DNA of 64,000 nucleotides from Methylomonas methanica (GTDB taxonomy: Bacteria > Pseudomonadota > Gammaproteobacteria > Methylococcales > Methylomonadaceae), in the NCBI RefSeq assembly GCF_001644035.1, contig NZ_LUUG01000051.1, forward strand, positions 1 to 64,000, given 5' to 3'. Under the pieces are notes generated by a model. It was not told where the DNA came from, made no database searches, and saw only the letters and a list, made by a program, of their open reading frames with translations. Positions 8,452-17,012 of the stretch are shown one piece after another. How positions within the stretch are numbered: position 1 is the first letter of the stretch; each line of letters begins with the position of its first letter. The position numbers and the translations under genes were made by a program.

Positions 8452-9462
8452 ATGGCTTTAATATCATTACGACAACTTTTGGATTATGCGGCGGAACACA
8501 GCTTTGCCGTGCCGGCTTTCAACATCAGCAACATGGAGCAAGTACAGGCCATTATGCAGGCAGCCGATGCCTGCGACAGCCCGGTGATCATGCAAGGCTC
8601 GGCCGGGGCCAATCGCTACGCTGGCGAGGTGTTTCTGCGGCATTTGATATTGGCGGCTGTCGAGCAATATCCGCATATTCCGGTGGTGATGCACCGAGAC
8701 CACGCGCCATCGCCCGACATCTGTGCCCAGGCCATTCAATCCGGCTTTAGCTCGGTGATGATGGATGGCTCTTTGCTTGAGGACATGAAAACCCCGGCTT
8801 CTTTTGACTACAACGTCGAGGTGACCCGCCGTGTTGTGAACATGGCGCATGCTTGTGGCGTGTCGGTGGAAGGCGAAATCGGTTGCCTGGGCTCCTTGGA
8901 AAATCAGCAGGATTCGGATCACAGTCGCTTGCTGACCGATCCTGACGAGGCGGTGGAGTTTGTCAAACAAACTCAAATCGATGCATTGGCGGTGGCCATC
9001 GGCACCAGCCATGGCGCGTATAAATTCAGCAAACCGCCTACCGGCGAAGTGTTGGTGATCAGCCGCTTAAAAACCTTGCAACAGCGTCTGCCGAATATGC
9101 ATTTTGTCATGCACGGCTCCAGTTCGGTGCCGCAAGACTGGCTGCAAGTCATCAACGAATACGGTGGCAATATTGCAGAAACCTATGGCGTGCCGGTTGC
9201 GGAAATCGTGGAAGGCATTAAATACGGCGTTCGCAAGGTCAATATCGATACCGACTTGCGCATGGCGTCCACTGGCGCGATTCGCCGCTTTGTCGCCCAG
9301 CCGGAAAATGCTGCGGAGTTGGACGCGCGCAAGATTTATCAGGCCGCCAGAGACGCCATGCAGACGCTTTGCCAGGCGCGTTACGAAGCATTCGGTTCGG
9401 TTGGGCATGCCGGTAAAATTAAAGCCAAACCGTTAAGCGAAATGGCGAAACGCTATAAGTGA
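8452..9462 (+). CDS. fba: Class II fructose-1,6-bisphosphate aldolase, Calvin-cycle type
   Basis: 336 aa; zinc-dependent aldolase interconverting fructose 1,6-bisphosphate with dihydroxyacetone phosphate and glyceraldehyde 3-phosphate, used in glycolysis and in ribulose-phosphate-based carbon assimilation. It follows the CbbA subtype almost throughout (N-terminal [45 protein letters not shown]). Two differences stand out. The usual HLDHG zinc/catalytic segment reads MHRDHAPSP, and an acidic loop after GSLE is shortened. The ribosome-binding site is aggag at 8439. It is not overlapped with the response regulator and is probably independently transcribed. Confidence 0.9.
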   Translation: MALISLRQLLDYAAEHSFAVPAFNISNMEQVQAIMQAADACDSPVIMQGSAGANRYAGEVFLRHLILAAVEQYPHIPVVMHRDHAPSPDICAQAIQSGFSSVMMDGSLLEDMKTPASFDYNVEVTRRVVNMAHACGVSVEGEIGCLGSLENQQDSDHSRLLTDPDEAVEFVKQTQIDALAVAIGTSHGAYKFSKPPTGEVLVISRLKTLQQRLPNMHFVMHGSSSVPQDWLQVINEYGGNIAETYGVPVAEIVEGIKYGVRKVNIDTDLRMASTGAIRRFVAQPENAAELDARKIYQAARDAMQTLCQARYEAFGSVGHAGKIKAKPLSEMAKRYK

Positions 9463-9938
9463 GCTACTCATGGGCTGCTCGGATCATCCGCAATTTGCGG
9501 GAAATCCGCGCACTGCCTTCCTCATTCCCGACGACCGGTCGCAGACACACAGTCGCGATAGGATCCAAGATATTGCCGGGACATTTCCAAGCTACACCGG
9601 TCGGTGGCCTCAGTTTTTATACTTGGTTGAACAAAAGTGTTGAGGTTCAGGCTAATGAAAACCTTTTCAGGTCAAACCACGTCATGCCGGATATTTGCGG
9701 ATCGCTGCAATAAGAGGCTACCAACCGCCTAAGGAATTTGAATTAAACCGCCAAGAACAGCGAGATAGATCGCGGGGTATCCAAGCATGCAGACCGTATT
9801 GGCAAGGCAATTAAGATGAAAAAATTATTTATCTTAAAAGTGTTACAATCGGACCTTGTTTAGGTTTGTCTGAAAGTGTGCTGTTTAATTTGTCTGTGAT
9901 GCCGGGAGCAGCCTACGGCATGATCTTCAGGAGGTAAC
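9463..9938. other. 476-bp stretch without a supported gene
   Basis: An 84-codon frame starts over the aldolase stop, but it lacks a ribosome-binding site and has no recognisable protein character, so I do not call it. The last 100 bp are AT-rich and hold the promoter region and a strong aggaggt ribosome-binding site for the next gene. No repeat or RNA structure was recognised. Confidence 0.4.
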
Positions 9939-10373
9939 ATGAGAATTTTAGCTATGGTTTTAATTGCATCGCTTGGATGGTCGATGACAGCCTGTAGTAA
10001 GGCGAATCAGATCAATGCCCGGAGTTTGCAGTCTGCTCAGAAGTCGGTTTTTTACATTAAAGAGCATTTACCGCTGGAAGAACGTATACCGTTTGAGGTG
10101 GCTTATTGGCTGTTGCGCGATCAAATCAAGAACAATGATGAATTTTTGCAAGTCATCAATGGTAAAACATCGAAAGAGCTGGTTGGTTTGGGGAAAGACA
10201 ATTTCGCTAAACGCAAAGCATCGGGCGATACGGAATATGCCCAGTATGAAAACTGGGAGCAGATGATTTCTAAATCCGTGCAACAACATAGCGCTCAAGA
10301 TAACGGTGACAGTGCCGATCCGCGCGATAAGAAAGGCTATCCGAGGGTCGACTATAAAATGCACGCGATGTAA
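9939..10373 (+). CDS. Small lipoprotein of unknown function (144 aa)
   Basis: It has a lipoprotein signal (MRILAMVLIASLGWSMTAC) with lipidation expected at Cys19. The rest is hydrophilic and largely helical, with a Lys/Asp-rich tail (DPRDKKGYPRVDYK). The ribosome-binding site aggaggt is unusually strong, 6 bases from the start. No domain is recognised and it appears monocistronic. Its presence next to the receptor gene does not by itself give a function. Confidence 0.7.
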   Translation: MRILAMVLIASLGWSMTACSKANQINARSLQSAQKSVFYIKEHLPLEERIPFEVAYWLLRDQIKNNDEFLQVINGKTSKELVGLGKDNFAKRKASGDTEYAQYENWEQMISKSVQQHSAQDNGDSADPRDKKGYPRVDYKMHAM

Positions 10374-10697
10374 TTTATCCGCCTTCGCCGAACTGAAGTT
10401 TAGGTACTTTAGCTACCGGACCCCTCCTTTATACCCATGCAACCAGTGAAGTCAGTCTAGGTATCTTGCAAGTCAAGCAAAGGCTTGATTAGAGGGAGTG
10501 TGTTTCCAAAGACTACCCGCATAAGGCTCCGATAACCTGAAGTTATTAACGAATGGATAAGCCGGGACTGTTGGTATGAAAAATAAAAAATAATTCACAC
10601 GTTCGTAGCGTTTTGTTATCCTCGCAAAGAATCAGGTTGTAGTTAAGCCTGGAGCTTATGCCGATCAGGCTGGACAGAAAAAGATCAGAGGATTTAT
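10374..10697. other. Leader region of the FecA-like receptor gene, 324 bp
   Basis: No ORF. It contains several short direct and inverted matches (for example caagtcaagcaaaggcttga near 10470), but no riboswitch class or Fur box that I recognise. The agagg ribosome-binding site precedes the start at 10698. Confidence 0.3.
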
Positions 10698-12965
10698 ATG
10701 AAGAATGCCTTGCAATTATTAACAGGATTGTTAGTGGTTGGTGACGTGAGTTTGGTTTTTGCCGAATCATCAGTTCATTCGCCAGCTGTCGGAACGGAAT
10801 CACTAAAAACGGGCGGGCAAAATATTGAGAAACTTCCTGATATCGAGGTGGCTGAAAGCGTTGAGAAAGCCGCGACCTTTTCCGGCTCGACGGCCGTAAT
10901 CGATAAGCAAACCCTGGAGCGCGACCAAGTGTTTACCGTCAACGAAGCCTTGCGCAAGGCGCCCGGCGTGTTTGTCCGCGACGAAGAAGGTTTCGGCATT
11001 CGTCCCAATATCGGCATACGCGGCCAGAATCCGTTCCGCTCCACCAAGGTGTTGTTTCTGGAAGACGGCCTGCCGTTCAACTTCGCGCCTTATGGTGACA
11101 ACGACATTTACTATCATCCGCCGATCGAGCGCTACGACGGTATTGAAATTTATAAAGGTGCGGATCTGACCCAGTTCGGCCCCCAAACTCTAAGTGGTGC
11201 GGTGAATTACCTGACACCGAAAGTGCCGACCAAACCTGGAGGTTTTGCCAGTTTTACCGGCGGCAATCGCGACTATTTGAACGGTCACGTTCGCTATGGC
11301 GGCATGTTCAATGACATTCCCGGCGTCGACAGCACCGGTGGCACCATCGACTACATCCACAAGGAAGGCGACGGCGCCCGCGACAACACTTTCGCCAAAC
11401 TCGATGATGTTAATTTAAAAAGCATCGTCGATATAAACGCCAAGCACCGCTTGACCTTGCGCGGCGACTTTTATCAGGAAGATTCGCAATCCACCTTCGG
11501 TTTGACCGAGGCCGAGTACCGTCACTTCGGCTCGCGCTACAACCCGTTCAAAAACGACCGTTTTACTACTAACCGCTGGGCGGCGTCGGCGACGCACGAA
11601 TACAGTTTCAATACCGATGCAACGCTGGAAACCAGTTTTTATTGGTCCGGATTTCACCGCGATTGGTGGCGGCAGGAAAATCAGCAGCCGACTGACGTCG
11701 TGGGCTGCGGCACGGCGTTTCGTAGCGCGCGGATGAACGGCGAGGCCGTTAACGTCGATACCGATTGCCCGTGGGTGCGGGGCCGTTTGCGCGACTACGA
11801 AACCTGGGGCGTGGCGCCGACCTTGCATGCCAAGCACGATTTATTCGGCATCGAAAGCCGGTTGGACGCGGGTTTTCGCGCCCATATGGAGACTCAATAC
11901 CGGCGCACCGAGGAAGGCACTTCGGGTACTGCCCGTAGCGGCACGCGCAGCGAATTTCAGGAGCGCTTCGCCGAGGCCTATTCCGGTTTCGTGCAGAACA
12001 AATTCATCTGGCGCAACTGGACCGCGACGCCCGGCGTGCGGGTCGAGTCGGTCGGTTACGAGCGCTTGAACAAGTTGAATGGCGCCCGAGGCGGTTCGTC
12101 GGTGACAGAGCCCTTGCCGTCGTTTGCGATGACCTATTCGCCCATTGACGAAGCGACGCTGTTTTTCGGCGTACACAGAGGATTTGCGCCGCAACGGGTT
12201 GAGGATACTATCGGTGCCGACGGCAACAGCGTGGAAATCGGCGCCGAGAAAAGCTGGAATTTCGAGTTTGGCGTCCGCGGTCGTCCGCTGCTCGGCGTCA
12301 AAAGCGAGTTGGCCTTGTTCCATAACGATTTTCAGGTGCTCACCGCGCTGGGTACGGTAGGCGGCAACGATTCCCCGGTTGCCCAGGGTTCGGCCTTGTT
12401 CGAAGGTGTGGAGTTTTTCAATCGTGTCGATCTGGGCGATGTGTTTGGCTGGAGTCACAATCCTTATCTGCAAATTGCGTATACCTGGCTGCCGACCGCC
12501 GAATCGACATCACCGTTCCGCTGCATGTTGCGCTCCAACGGTACCCCGCAGCCGGAAAGCAGTTGCCCGAGCGGCAATGTGTACGGTTCGGCGGCCGGAA
12601 AGCGCTTGCCGTATGCACCGGAAAACCTGCTGACCGCTACGCTCGGGTATGCGCATCCCAACGGCTTCGATGCGCATTTCGAAACGGTGTTCGTCGATCA
12701 ACAATTCGGCGACTTCATGAATCTGCAAAGCGGTGCCGAACACCCCAACGGTGCCAGCAGCGTGGAAGCCCTGTCCGGCCAATACGGCAAAGTCAACGAA
12801 TACATCGTGGTCAATTTCGCTACTTCTTACAAAGTACAAAAAGACCTGACCTTGCAGATCTCGCTGAAAAACATGTTGGATAACGATTATCTGGTAGACC
12901 GGGTGCGCGGTATGTTGCCGGGCTCGCCAAGGCTGGTGCAGGCCGGTATTAAATATGAATTTTGA
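10698..12965 (+). CDS. TonB-dependent outer membrane receptor, FecA-like
   Basis: 755 aa. A signal peptide (about residues 1-22) is followed by the plug domain (about 60-170: TVNEALRKAPGVFVRDE, GIRGQNPF, VLFLEDGLPFNFAPYGDND, GPQTLSGAVNYLTPK), whose order matches the plug of FecA. The rest is a long beta-barrel ending in KYEF with a terminal Phe. FecA's extra N-terminal signalling domain is absent, so it should not drive a sigma/anti-sigma switch. The family imports metal chelates across the outer membrane using TonB energy. With HupE-family genes downstream the cargo could be a metal complex such as Ni, Co or Fe citrate, but the substrate is not determined by the sequence. Confidence 0.88.
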   Translation: MKNALQLLTGLLVVGDVSLVFAESSVHSPAVGTESLKTGGQNIEKLPDIEVAESVEKAATFSGSTAVIDKQTLERDQVFTVNEALRKAPGVFVRDEEGFGIRPNIGIRGQNPFRSTKVLFLEDGLPFNFAPYGDNDIYYHPPIERYDGIEIYKGADLTQFGPQTLSGAVNYLTPKVPTKPGGFASFTGGNRDYLNGHVRYGGMFNDIPGVDSTGGTIDYIHKEGDGARDNTFAKLDDVNLKSIVDINAKHRLTLRGDFYQEDSQSTFGLTEAEYRHFGSRYNPFKNDRFTTNRWAASATHEYSFNTDATLETSFYWSGFHRDWWRQENQQPTDVVGCGTAFRSARMNGEAVNVDTDCPWVRGRLRDYETWGVAPTLHAKHDLFGIESRLDAGFRAHMETQYRRTEEGTSGTARSGTRSEFQERFAEAYSGFVQNKFIWRNWTATPGVRVESVGYERLNKLNGARGGSSVTEPLPSFAMTYSPIDEATLFFGVHRGFAPQRVEDTIGADGNSVEIGAEKSWNFEFGVRGRPLLGVKSELALFHNDFQVLTALGTVGGNDSPVAQGSALFEGVEFFNRVDLGDVFGWSHNPYLQIAYTWLPTAESTSPFRCMLRSNGTPQPESSCPSGNVYGSAAGKRLPYAPENLLTATLGYAHPNGFDAHFETVFVDQQFGDFMNLQSGAEHPNGASSVEALSGQYGKVNEYIVVNFATSYKVQKDLTLQISLKNMLDNDYLVDRVRGMLPGSPRLVQAGIKYEF

Positions 12966-13136
12966 GAGAATTATTAACGGGGCATGCGGTAGAAAAATTG
13001 TAAGAAATTTTATTTTAATTTCATAATAGTGCTAAAATTGCTTTGCCTTCCAAGCAATAAAAGTAGGGTTTGATAAATTCTGAATATGTTTTTGCGACCG
13101 GATTCTATGAAGGCTTTTTTCGTGTATGAAGCTTAA
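12966..13136. other. AT-rich intergenic DNA between receptor gene and structured RNA
   Basis: The sequence is very AT-rich (for example around 13000-13030) with no ORF. It could provide the promoter for the structured element that follows. Confidence 0.3.
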
Positions 13137-13137
13137 T

Positions 13138-13218
13138 GGCGCAATAGGTGCCCCAGGAGGAAGCGCTGTGAATCTCTTTTAAACAAAGTGCGTTTCTAAA
13201 ACTTATTGCGCCTTTTTT
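13138..13218 (+). ncRNA. Candidate structured RNA with long closing stem and U-tract
   Basis: ggcgcaataggt (13138-13149) pairs with acttattgcgcc (13201-13212) over 12 positions with one G-U, and is followed immediately by six T. Inside, gcgct pairs with agtgc, enclosing an A/T-rich loop. The ~50-nt insert between the arms is too long for a simple terminator and contains a conserved-looking purine stretch (ccaggaggaagcgctgtg). It could be a small RNA with its own terminator or the 5' leader of the HupE-like gene 420 bp downstream. It matches no riboswitch family I can name. Confidence 0.4.
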
Positions 13219-13636
13219 GGGAATTGCCAAACCAAATTGAAAATCAAGTTTTTGAGAGTTTTATCGAGTATTTAGCGGCTTTTTTTTCGATGAAGATTTA
13301 GACCTTACCGTTTATTTTTTGAATAACTTCGACATTTTTTAAAACGAAGTTCTCGGATAAACAAGGCAGATTAGCTACTGCCAAACCCAAGTATAGAGAA
13401 TGCCGTTGCCCAACAAGGCATAGTGGAAATGCAAAATAGATATAAAGGACTTAGGAATTTAGCCGGCTAATTGGGTGAGAAAGTCCGTCAGGCCCCCACC
13501 GCTTGAGTTTCTATTGCTTCGGCAAACTTGGAAGTGGCTTGGCGCTTTTGTGTTTTTACGCTGGCAGATACGTCAAGATTTTTTGAATACATACCAAATT
13601 CCAGTCACATTTTATGACTTAGCTTAGAGGATAGCC
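13219..13636. other. 418-bp stretch without gene upstream of the HupE-like gene
   Basis: No ORF. gtcacattttatgac (13604-13618) is a small dyad close to the start of the next gene and might be a regulator site. Nothing else is recognised. Confidence 0.3.
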
Positions 13637-14194
13637 ATGAATAGCAAGGCAAGATATTTTCAAATACTCGGTTTGGCGGCATTCTTGCTGCCGCTCTATG
13701 TCAACGCTCACCCTTTACACGGGGCGACCGGCGACGTCGGTTTTCTGAGCGGCATAATCCATCCGCTAGAAAGTTTCGATCATGTTTTAACGATGCTGGC
13801 GATGGGGTTATGGTTGTCCCGATCCGCTAAACAAACCATTTATTTCATGCCTTGGGTTTTTGTGGCTTTGATGCTAATCGGTAGCAGCCTGATTTTCATG
13901 CCTGTTGAAATCGTTCATGCCGAGAACATTATGAATTTATCGGTATTGCTGTTGGGTTTGATGCTGGCGTTTAGATTTAAGGCTTCATTGCTTATAGAAG
14001 CGCTTATCGTCGGTAATGTCATGGTGTTTCATGGTTATGTGCATGCCTATGACATATGGTTGGATGTGGATGCCTTTGCTTATACCGTTGGTTTCTCCGT
14101 GGCGACTGTGATGCTGATGGCGACCGGAATTGCCGCAAACCAGCTGTTCAATCGGCTCGAAGACAAATATTCGCTCGCAGGGCGGACTATCTAA
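13637..14194 (+). CDS. HupE/UreJ-like membrane protein with altered motifs
   Basis: 185 aa with a signal peptide and about six membrane segments, the size and topology of HupE/UreJ nickel/cobalt permeases. The first family motif HPxxGxDH appears as HPLESFDH (Gly changed to Ser). The second, normally HGxAHG, appears as HGYVHAYD. The altered motifs suggest a different metal, different affinity, or a non-transporting relative. A second HupE with intact motifs is at 18734. The ribosome-binding site is gagg just upstream. The neighbouring TonB-dependent receptor and NikR make a role in nickel or cobalt handling plausible. Confidence 0.75.
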   Translation: MNSKARYFQILGLAAFLLPLYVNAHPLHGATGDVGFLSGIIHPLESFDHVLTMLAMGLWLSRSAKQTIYFMPWVFVALMLIGSSLIFMPVEIVHAENIMNLSVLLLGLMLAFRFKASLLIEALIVGNVMVFHGYVHAYDIWLDVDAFAYTVGFSVATVMLMATGIAANQLFNRLEDKYSLAGRTI

Positions 14195-14356
14195 CGCCGT
14201 TTTAATGCGGCGACATTCTCAAATTGTGGTTTATAGGGGAGGTCCCAATTAAATAATTCACGTTAAAAGGAGTACAAAATATCCTGAAATAAAACGCTAC
14301 ATTAAATACAGCCGTTGTTTACCTACAAAAAAATTATTCATCGAAGAGATTTAGAT

Positions 14357-14725
14357 ATGACATTAAAAAAAATATTTATTGCATTTATCATGATTTTTGC
14401 AATGCTGGGTTTATCCGGTTCATCCTTTGCAAAGGAAGCCAAGAAAGATGTGCCTGAGATATTGAAAGAAGTGGATGCCAAAGTTCAACTAGCCTTGAAT
14501 GCTATTCCTTCCGGCAATTCGCAAGAAATTGCCACACTGATTAAGGATATTTCCGAAAATGCCAGCGAGCTTAGCGCCAACTACAAATTTGAATTTGAGC
14601 GTGACAAGGTGGTGCTGAGGTTGAAAAAAGCGAGAGACTTAGCAAAAAAGTCTGATTTTGCAGGCACAGAACAAGAGCTCAAAGAAGTCCGCGAAGCATT
14701 TGCCAAATTGACAAATTACCTGTAA
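14357..14725 (+). CDS. Small periplasmic helical protein, unknown function (122 aa)
   Basis: The start at 14357 gives a signal peptide (MTLKKIFIAFIMIFAMLG...SSFA). The mature protein is Lys/Glu-rich and almost entirely alpha-helical by appearance (EILKEVDAKVQLALNAIP, LKKARDLAKKSD). This looks like a four-helix bundle of cytochrome b562 size, but no CXXCH is present and heme ligation is not evident. Genome context suggests an accessory role in the metal island. A strong hairpin follows 17 bp after the stop. Confidence 0.6.
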   Translation: MTLKKIFIAFIMIFAMLGLSGSSFAKEAKKDVPEILKEVDAKVQLALNAIPSGNSQEIATLIKDISENASELSANYKFEFERDKVVLRLKKARDLAKKSDFAGTEQELKEVREAFAKLTNYL

Positions 14726-14742
14726 CGGAAAATAAGGACAAG

Positions 14743-14775
14743 CATACAACCATGGGCTTGTTCCCTGGTTGTATG
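14743..14775 (+). terminator. Strong hairpin after the helical protein gene
   Basis: catacaacca and tggttgtatg pair perfectly and are extended inward by ggg/ccc around a 6-nt loop. There is no T-tract, so it may be a transcript-end stabiliser rather than a true intrinsic terminator. Confidence 0.5.
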
Positions 14776-14928
14776 GTCATCGCACTTCAAATTTCGGTTT
14801 TTTGATTTCCTCTACCCAACCCTCTATCGGAGGGTGCGGATGTGCCGAAACTTGAAGTAGGGAAGTATATATTCTCTCTATTCCCCTCTAGTTAGGCCAC
14901 AAGGCACGAATGATTCAGCTGTTTACAG

Positions 14929-15423
14929 CTAATTGCCGCTGCCAAACGCCTGATTCGCGAATGGATTAAAGCCGGGTTGCGTCACCACATTAAAACCAAA
15001 CTCGGTGCCCTGATGGCAAGCATTGCAGGCCGCAGTGAGTGCTTTGTAATTTTCGATAAACTTCTGCAAGTTTTTGTCCTTGATAGCTTGTTCGAGTCCC
15101 GCTAGTGGTCTATCCATATGTTGAGCAATCAATTCCGGGATCGGCTGTTTAATCTGCTTGTGGGTAGGATGATACTTGCCGGCATCTGCAAAGCCCTCGC
15201 GTAACTCATCGACTTCATATGCTGCAAGGTCCCAGTTTCGCGCCTGCCCGGCAAACCAAAGTTTGCTGTGACGAACCGCAGTTTGCGCCATGATTTCACC
15301 GAGTCCGGGCGTGAAATATGCACTTTGTTGATGCTCGTGTTCATGGTGATGTAGATCGGCGCAGGCAAATAATAAACTCGTTGAGCCAATGAGCATGGTG
15401 GCGGCCAAGCGTGATAAGTTCAT
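14929..15423 (-). CDS. c-type cytochrome lipoprotein with histidine-rich N terminus
   Basis: 164 aa. The lipoprotein signal ends LLFAC, so lipidation is expected at Cys20. It is followed at once by a His-rich metal-binding-like segment (HHHEHEH). One heme-attachment motif, CNACH, lies at about residues 133-137 near the C terminus, as in class II (c'-like) helical cytochromes. It lies just downstream of the leftward CopC-containing operon and may be co-transcribed. The combination suggests an outer-envelope electron carrier or metal-responsive cytochrome. The exact function is not known. Confidence 0.75.
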   Translation of the reverse strand: MNLSRLAATMLIGSTSLLFACADLHHHEHEHQQSAYFTPGLGEIMAQTAVRHSKLWFAGQARNWDLAAYEVDELREGFADAGKYHPTHKQIKQPIPELIAQHMDRPLAGLEQAIKDKNLQKFIENYKALTAACNACHQGTEFGFNVVTQPGFNPFANQAFGSGN

Positions 15424-15556
15424 GATGGAATCCTCAATCGATGGTCTTGGGTTAAATTTGGGTAAGTTTTGGCCGAGCGGGCATACGGTGCGACAGCGCG
15501 CCGGAGTGGAATAAAACCTCTATTAGTTGGACTCGCTCTGTCGGGCTTTCTTGGAT

Positions 15557-16180
15557 TTACTCAGGCGTTGTAGCGGTTGGTTTTGAGTTCAGCAGGCGTG
15601 GCAGGAAGTACGCCAAACCTGCTACCAATAAGCCGATAACGATAAAAAATATCCACAGAGGCTTCTCGCTGGCAGGTTGTTCGACAGCCAAAGCGACCGT
15701 CAGCGGGATATGCAAGGCGCTGATTTCCGGATCGATATTCAAATCGGTGTCTTTGACCTGCAATACCGCCTGATATTTGCCGGCAGATTTGAAATCCACG
15801 CTGACCGAAACCACCCCTTGCTTGGCGACCGCCATCGGCAGTTCGGCAAGCGTTTGGCCGTCTTCGCGGAGGATTTTCAGCGCCACCTGTTTTTTGCGTA
15901 CATCTCTATCCAGCAAGTCCAGGGTTATCTGGGTTTTACCCACCAACGGGATGTCGATGCATTCCGCGGTCGGCAGAGTTTTCATATCCTTGGTTTGGCT
16001 GAGATCGGATTGATAGGCCGCGAAGTTGACGACGTAATAATCGTTGCTTTGCATGCAGCCGTACATGTCAAACGCGCCGCCCACGCCTTTTCGATTTCCG
16101 CCCAGCGGCACCGAAGCGTCGGCTTGCCAGGTAAAACCCAACATCAATAGCGCCACTAGACAGATTTTCAAAGTAGTCAT
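15557..16180 (-). CDS. Periplasmic protein with C-terminal membrane anchor, unknown function
   Basis: 207 aa. A signal peptide (residues 1-22) is followed by about 150 residues of beta-type domain facing the periplasm and then one membrane helix (about 176-195, IFFIVIGLLVAGLAYFLPRL). Two cysteines (Cys42, Cys75) could form a disulfide. The start overlaps the stop of the CopC-like gene by 4 bp, so the two are translationally coupled and probably act together. No domain is recognised. Confidence 0.75.
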   Translation of the reverse strand: MTTLKICLVALLMLGFTWQADASVPLGGNRKGVGGAFDMYGCMQSNDYYVVNFAAYQSDLSQTKDMKTLPTAECIDIPLVGKTQITLDLLDRDVRKKQVALKILREDGQTLAELPMAVAKQGVVSVSVDFKSAGKYQAVLQVKDTDLNIDPEISALHIPLTVALAVEQPASEKPLWIFFIVIGLLVAGLAYFLPRLLNSKPTATTPE

Positions 16181-16572
16181 GGTTTTGCCTCGGTGCTTGC
16201 GGTGTTGTCTGTGACGGTAAATTTCAGTACACCGCTGACGATTAGCCCATCCTCGGTGACGACCCGGTAACGAATCGCATGCGGGCCGGGCTGTAAGGCT
16301 TGGGTGCTGGCCGTTAAGCGATGGCGTTCGCCCAATACCAATCGGGTATCGGCATTGTCGACGCGTTTACCTTGACCATCGACTACCACCACGGATGGCG
16401 AGCGTTCGCTGACATTGCCGCTAAACCAGAGTTTGATATTGCCATCGAAGTTCGCTACCTCGGTATTGTCTTTGGGCTCGGATTTGAGCAATACGCCTTC
16501 CGCATGGCATGCCAGACTGAAGCCAATTAACGCCAGTGCGGCGACCAGGGTATTCGTTGTCTTGTTGTTCAT
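16177..16572 (-). CDS. CopC-domain periplasmic protein lacking the usual copper ligands
   Basis: 131 aa. The signal peptide ends SLACHAEG, and a CopC-type cupredoxin-like fold follows (LLKSEPKDNTEV, IKLWFSGNV, RYRVVTEDGLIVSGVLKFTV). True CopC proteins bind Cu(II) with an N-terminal His after signal cleavage and a His in a DGHxxxG segment. Here the mature N terminus would be E-G-V-L, and DGH reads DGL. So the fold is present but the known Cu(II) site is not. It is the third gene of a leftward operon with two membrane proteins and an anchored partner, reminiscent of CopC-CopD pairing. Confidence 0.82.
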   Translation of the reverse strand: MNNKTTNTLVAALALIGFSLACHAEGVLLKSEPKDNTEVANFDGNIKLWFSGNVSERSPSVVVVDGQGKRVDNADTRLVLGERHRLTASTQALQPGPHAIRYRVVTEDGLIVSGVLKFTVTDNTASTEAKP

Positions 16573-16590
16573 AAATTCCAGTAGGACTTT

Positions 16591-17001
16591 TCAGAATAAA
16601 TCCGAAATAAATAGCACGATGGGATCAGATAGCGGATGGAAGAAACCTAGCGTGATCAAGCCTAGTGCGACGATAAAAACCTTAGTCCAAGTATTTAGCG
16701 ATAAATTTTGTTTTCGCCAAAGCAAATGGAACAGCAGCCAGCTGCCAAACCAGACAGTTAAGGCCAAGGTTTCTTTGCCGGTGTAGGAACCGATACTCCC
16801 GTCCGGACCGCTGCCCTGCGAGCCAGGTATCCAGTAGCCGAAGCTGTGTACCATTTTGTCCAGTCCGGGGGATAACCGGGAAATATGGTGGCTAACCATC
16901 AGCGTGAAAAAGGCCAGCAACACCGATAAGCTGGCTGCCACGGCAGGACCTGTATAGGGTGGTTGTTCCGAGGTTGGCTGGTCGTGTTGATCAAGTTCCA
17001 T
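16591..17001 (-). CDS. Three-helix membrane protein, unknown function
   Basis: 136 aa. A short cytoplasmic N terminus is followed by three hydrophobic segments (about 20-39, 80-95, 107-130). Two adjacent histidines (SHHISR) sit near the end of the first helix, a possible metal- or heme-contact pair. It lies 18 bp from the CopC-like gene and 11 bp from the upstream membrane protein gene, clearly in one operon. It may be one half of a split CopD-like membrane unit, which is inference. Confidence 0.7.
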   Translation of the reverse strand: MELDQHDQPTSEQPPYTGPAVAASLSVLLAFFTLMVSHHISRLSPGLDKMVHSFGYWIPGSQGSGPDGSIGSYTGKETLALTVWFGSWLLFHLLWRKQNLSLNTWTKVFIVALGLITLGFFHPLSDPIVLFISDLF

Positions 17002-17012
17002 CGTAAGCTCCC

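Noticed and set aside
9459-9713. 84-codon frame after the aldolase
   Set aside because: It begins inside the aldolase stop region, lacks a ribosome-binding site and has no protein-like pattern.
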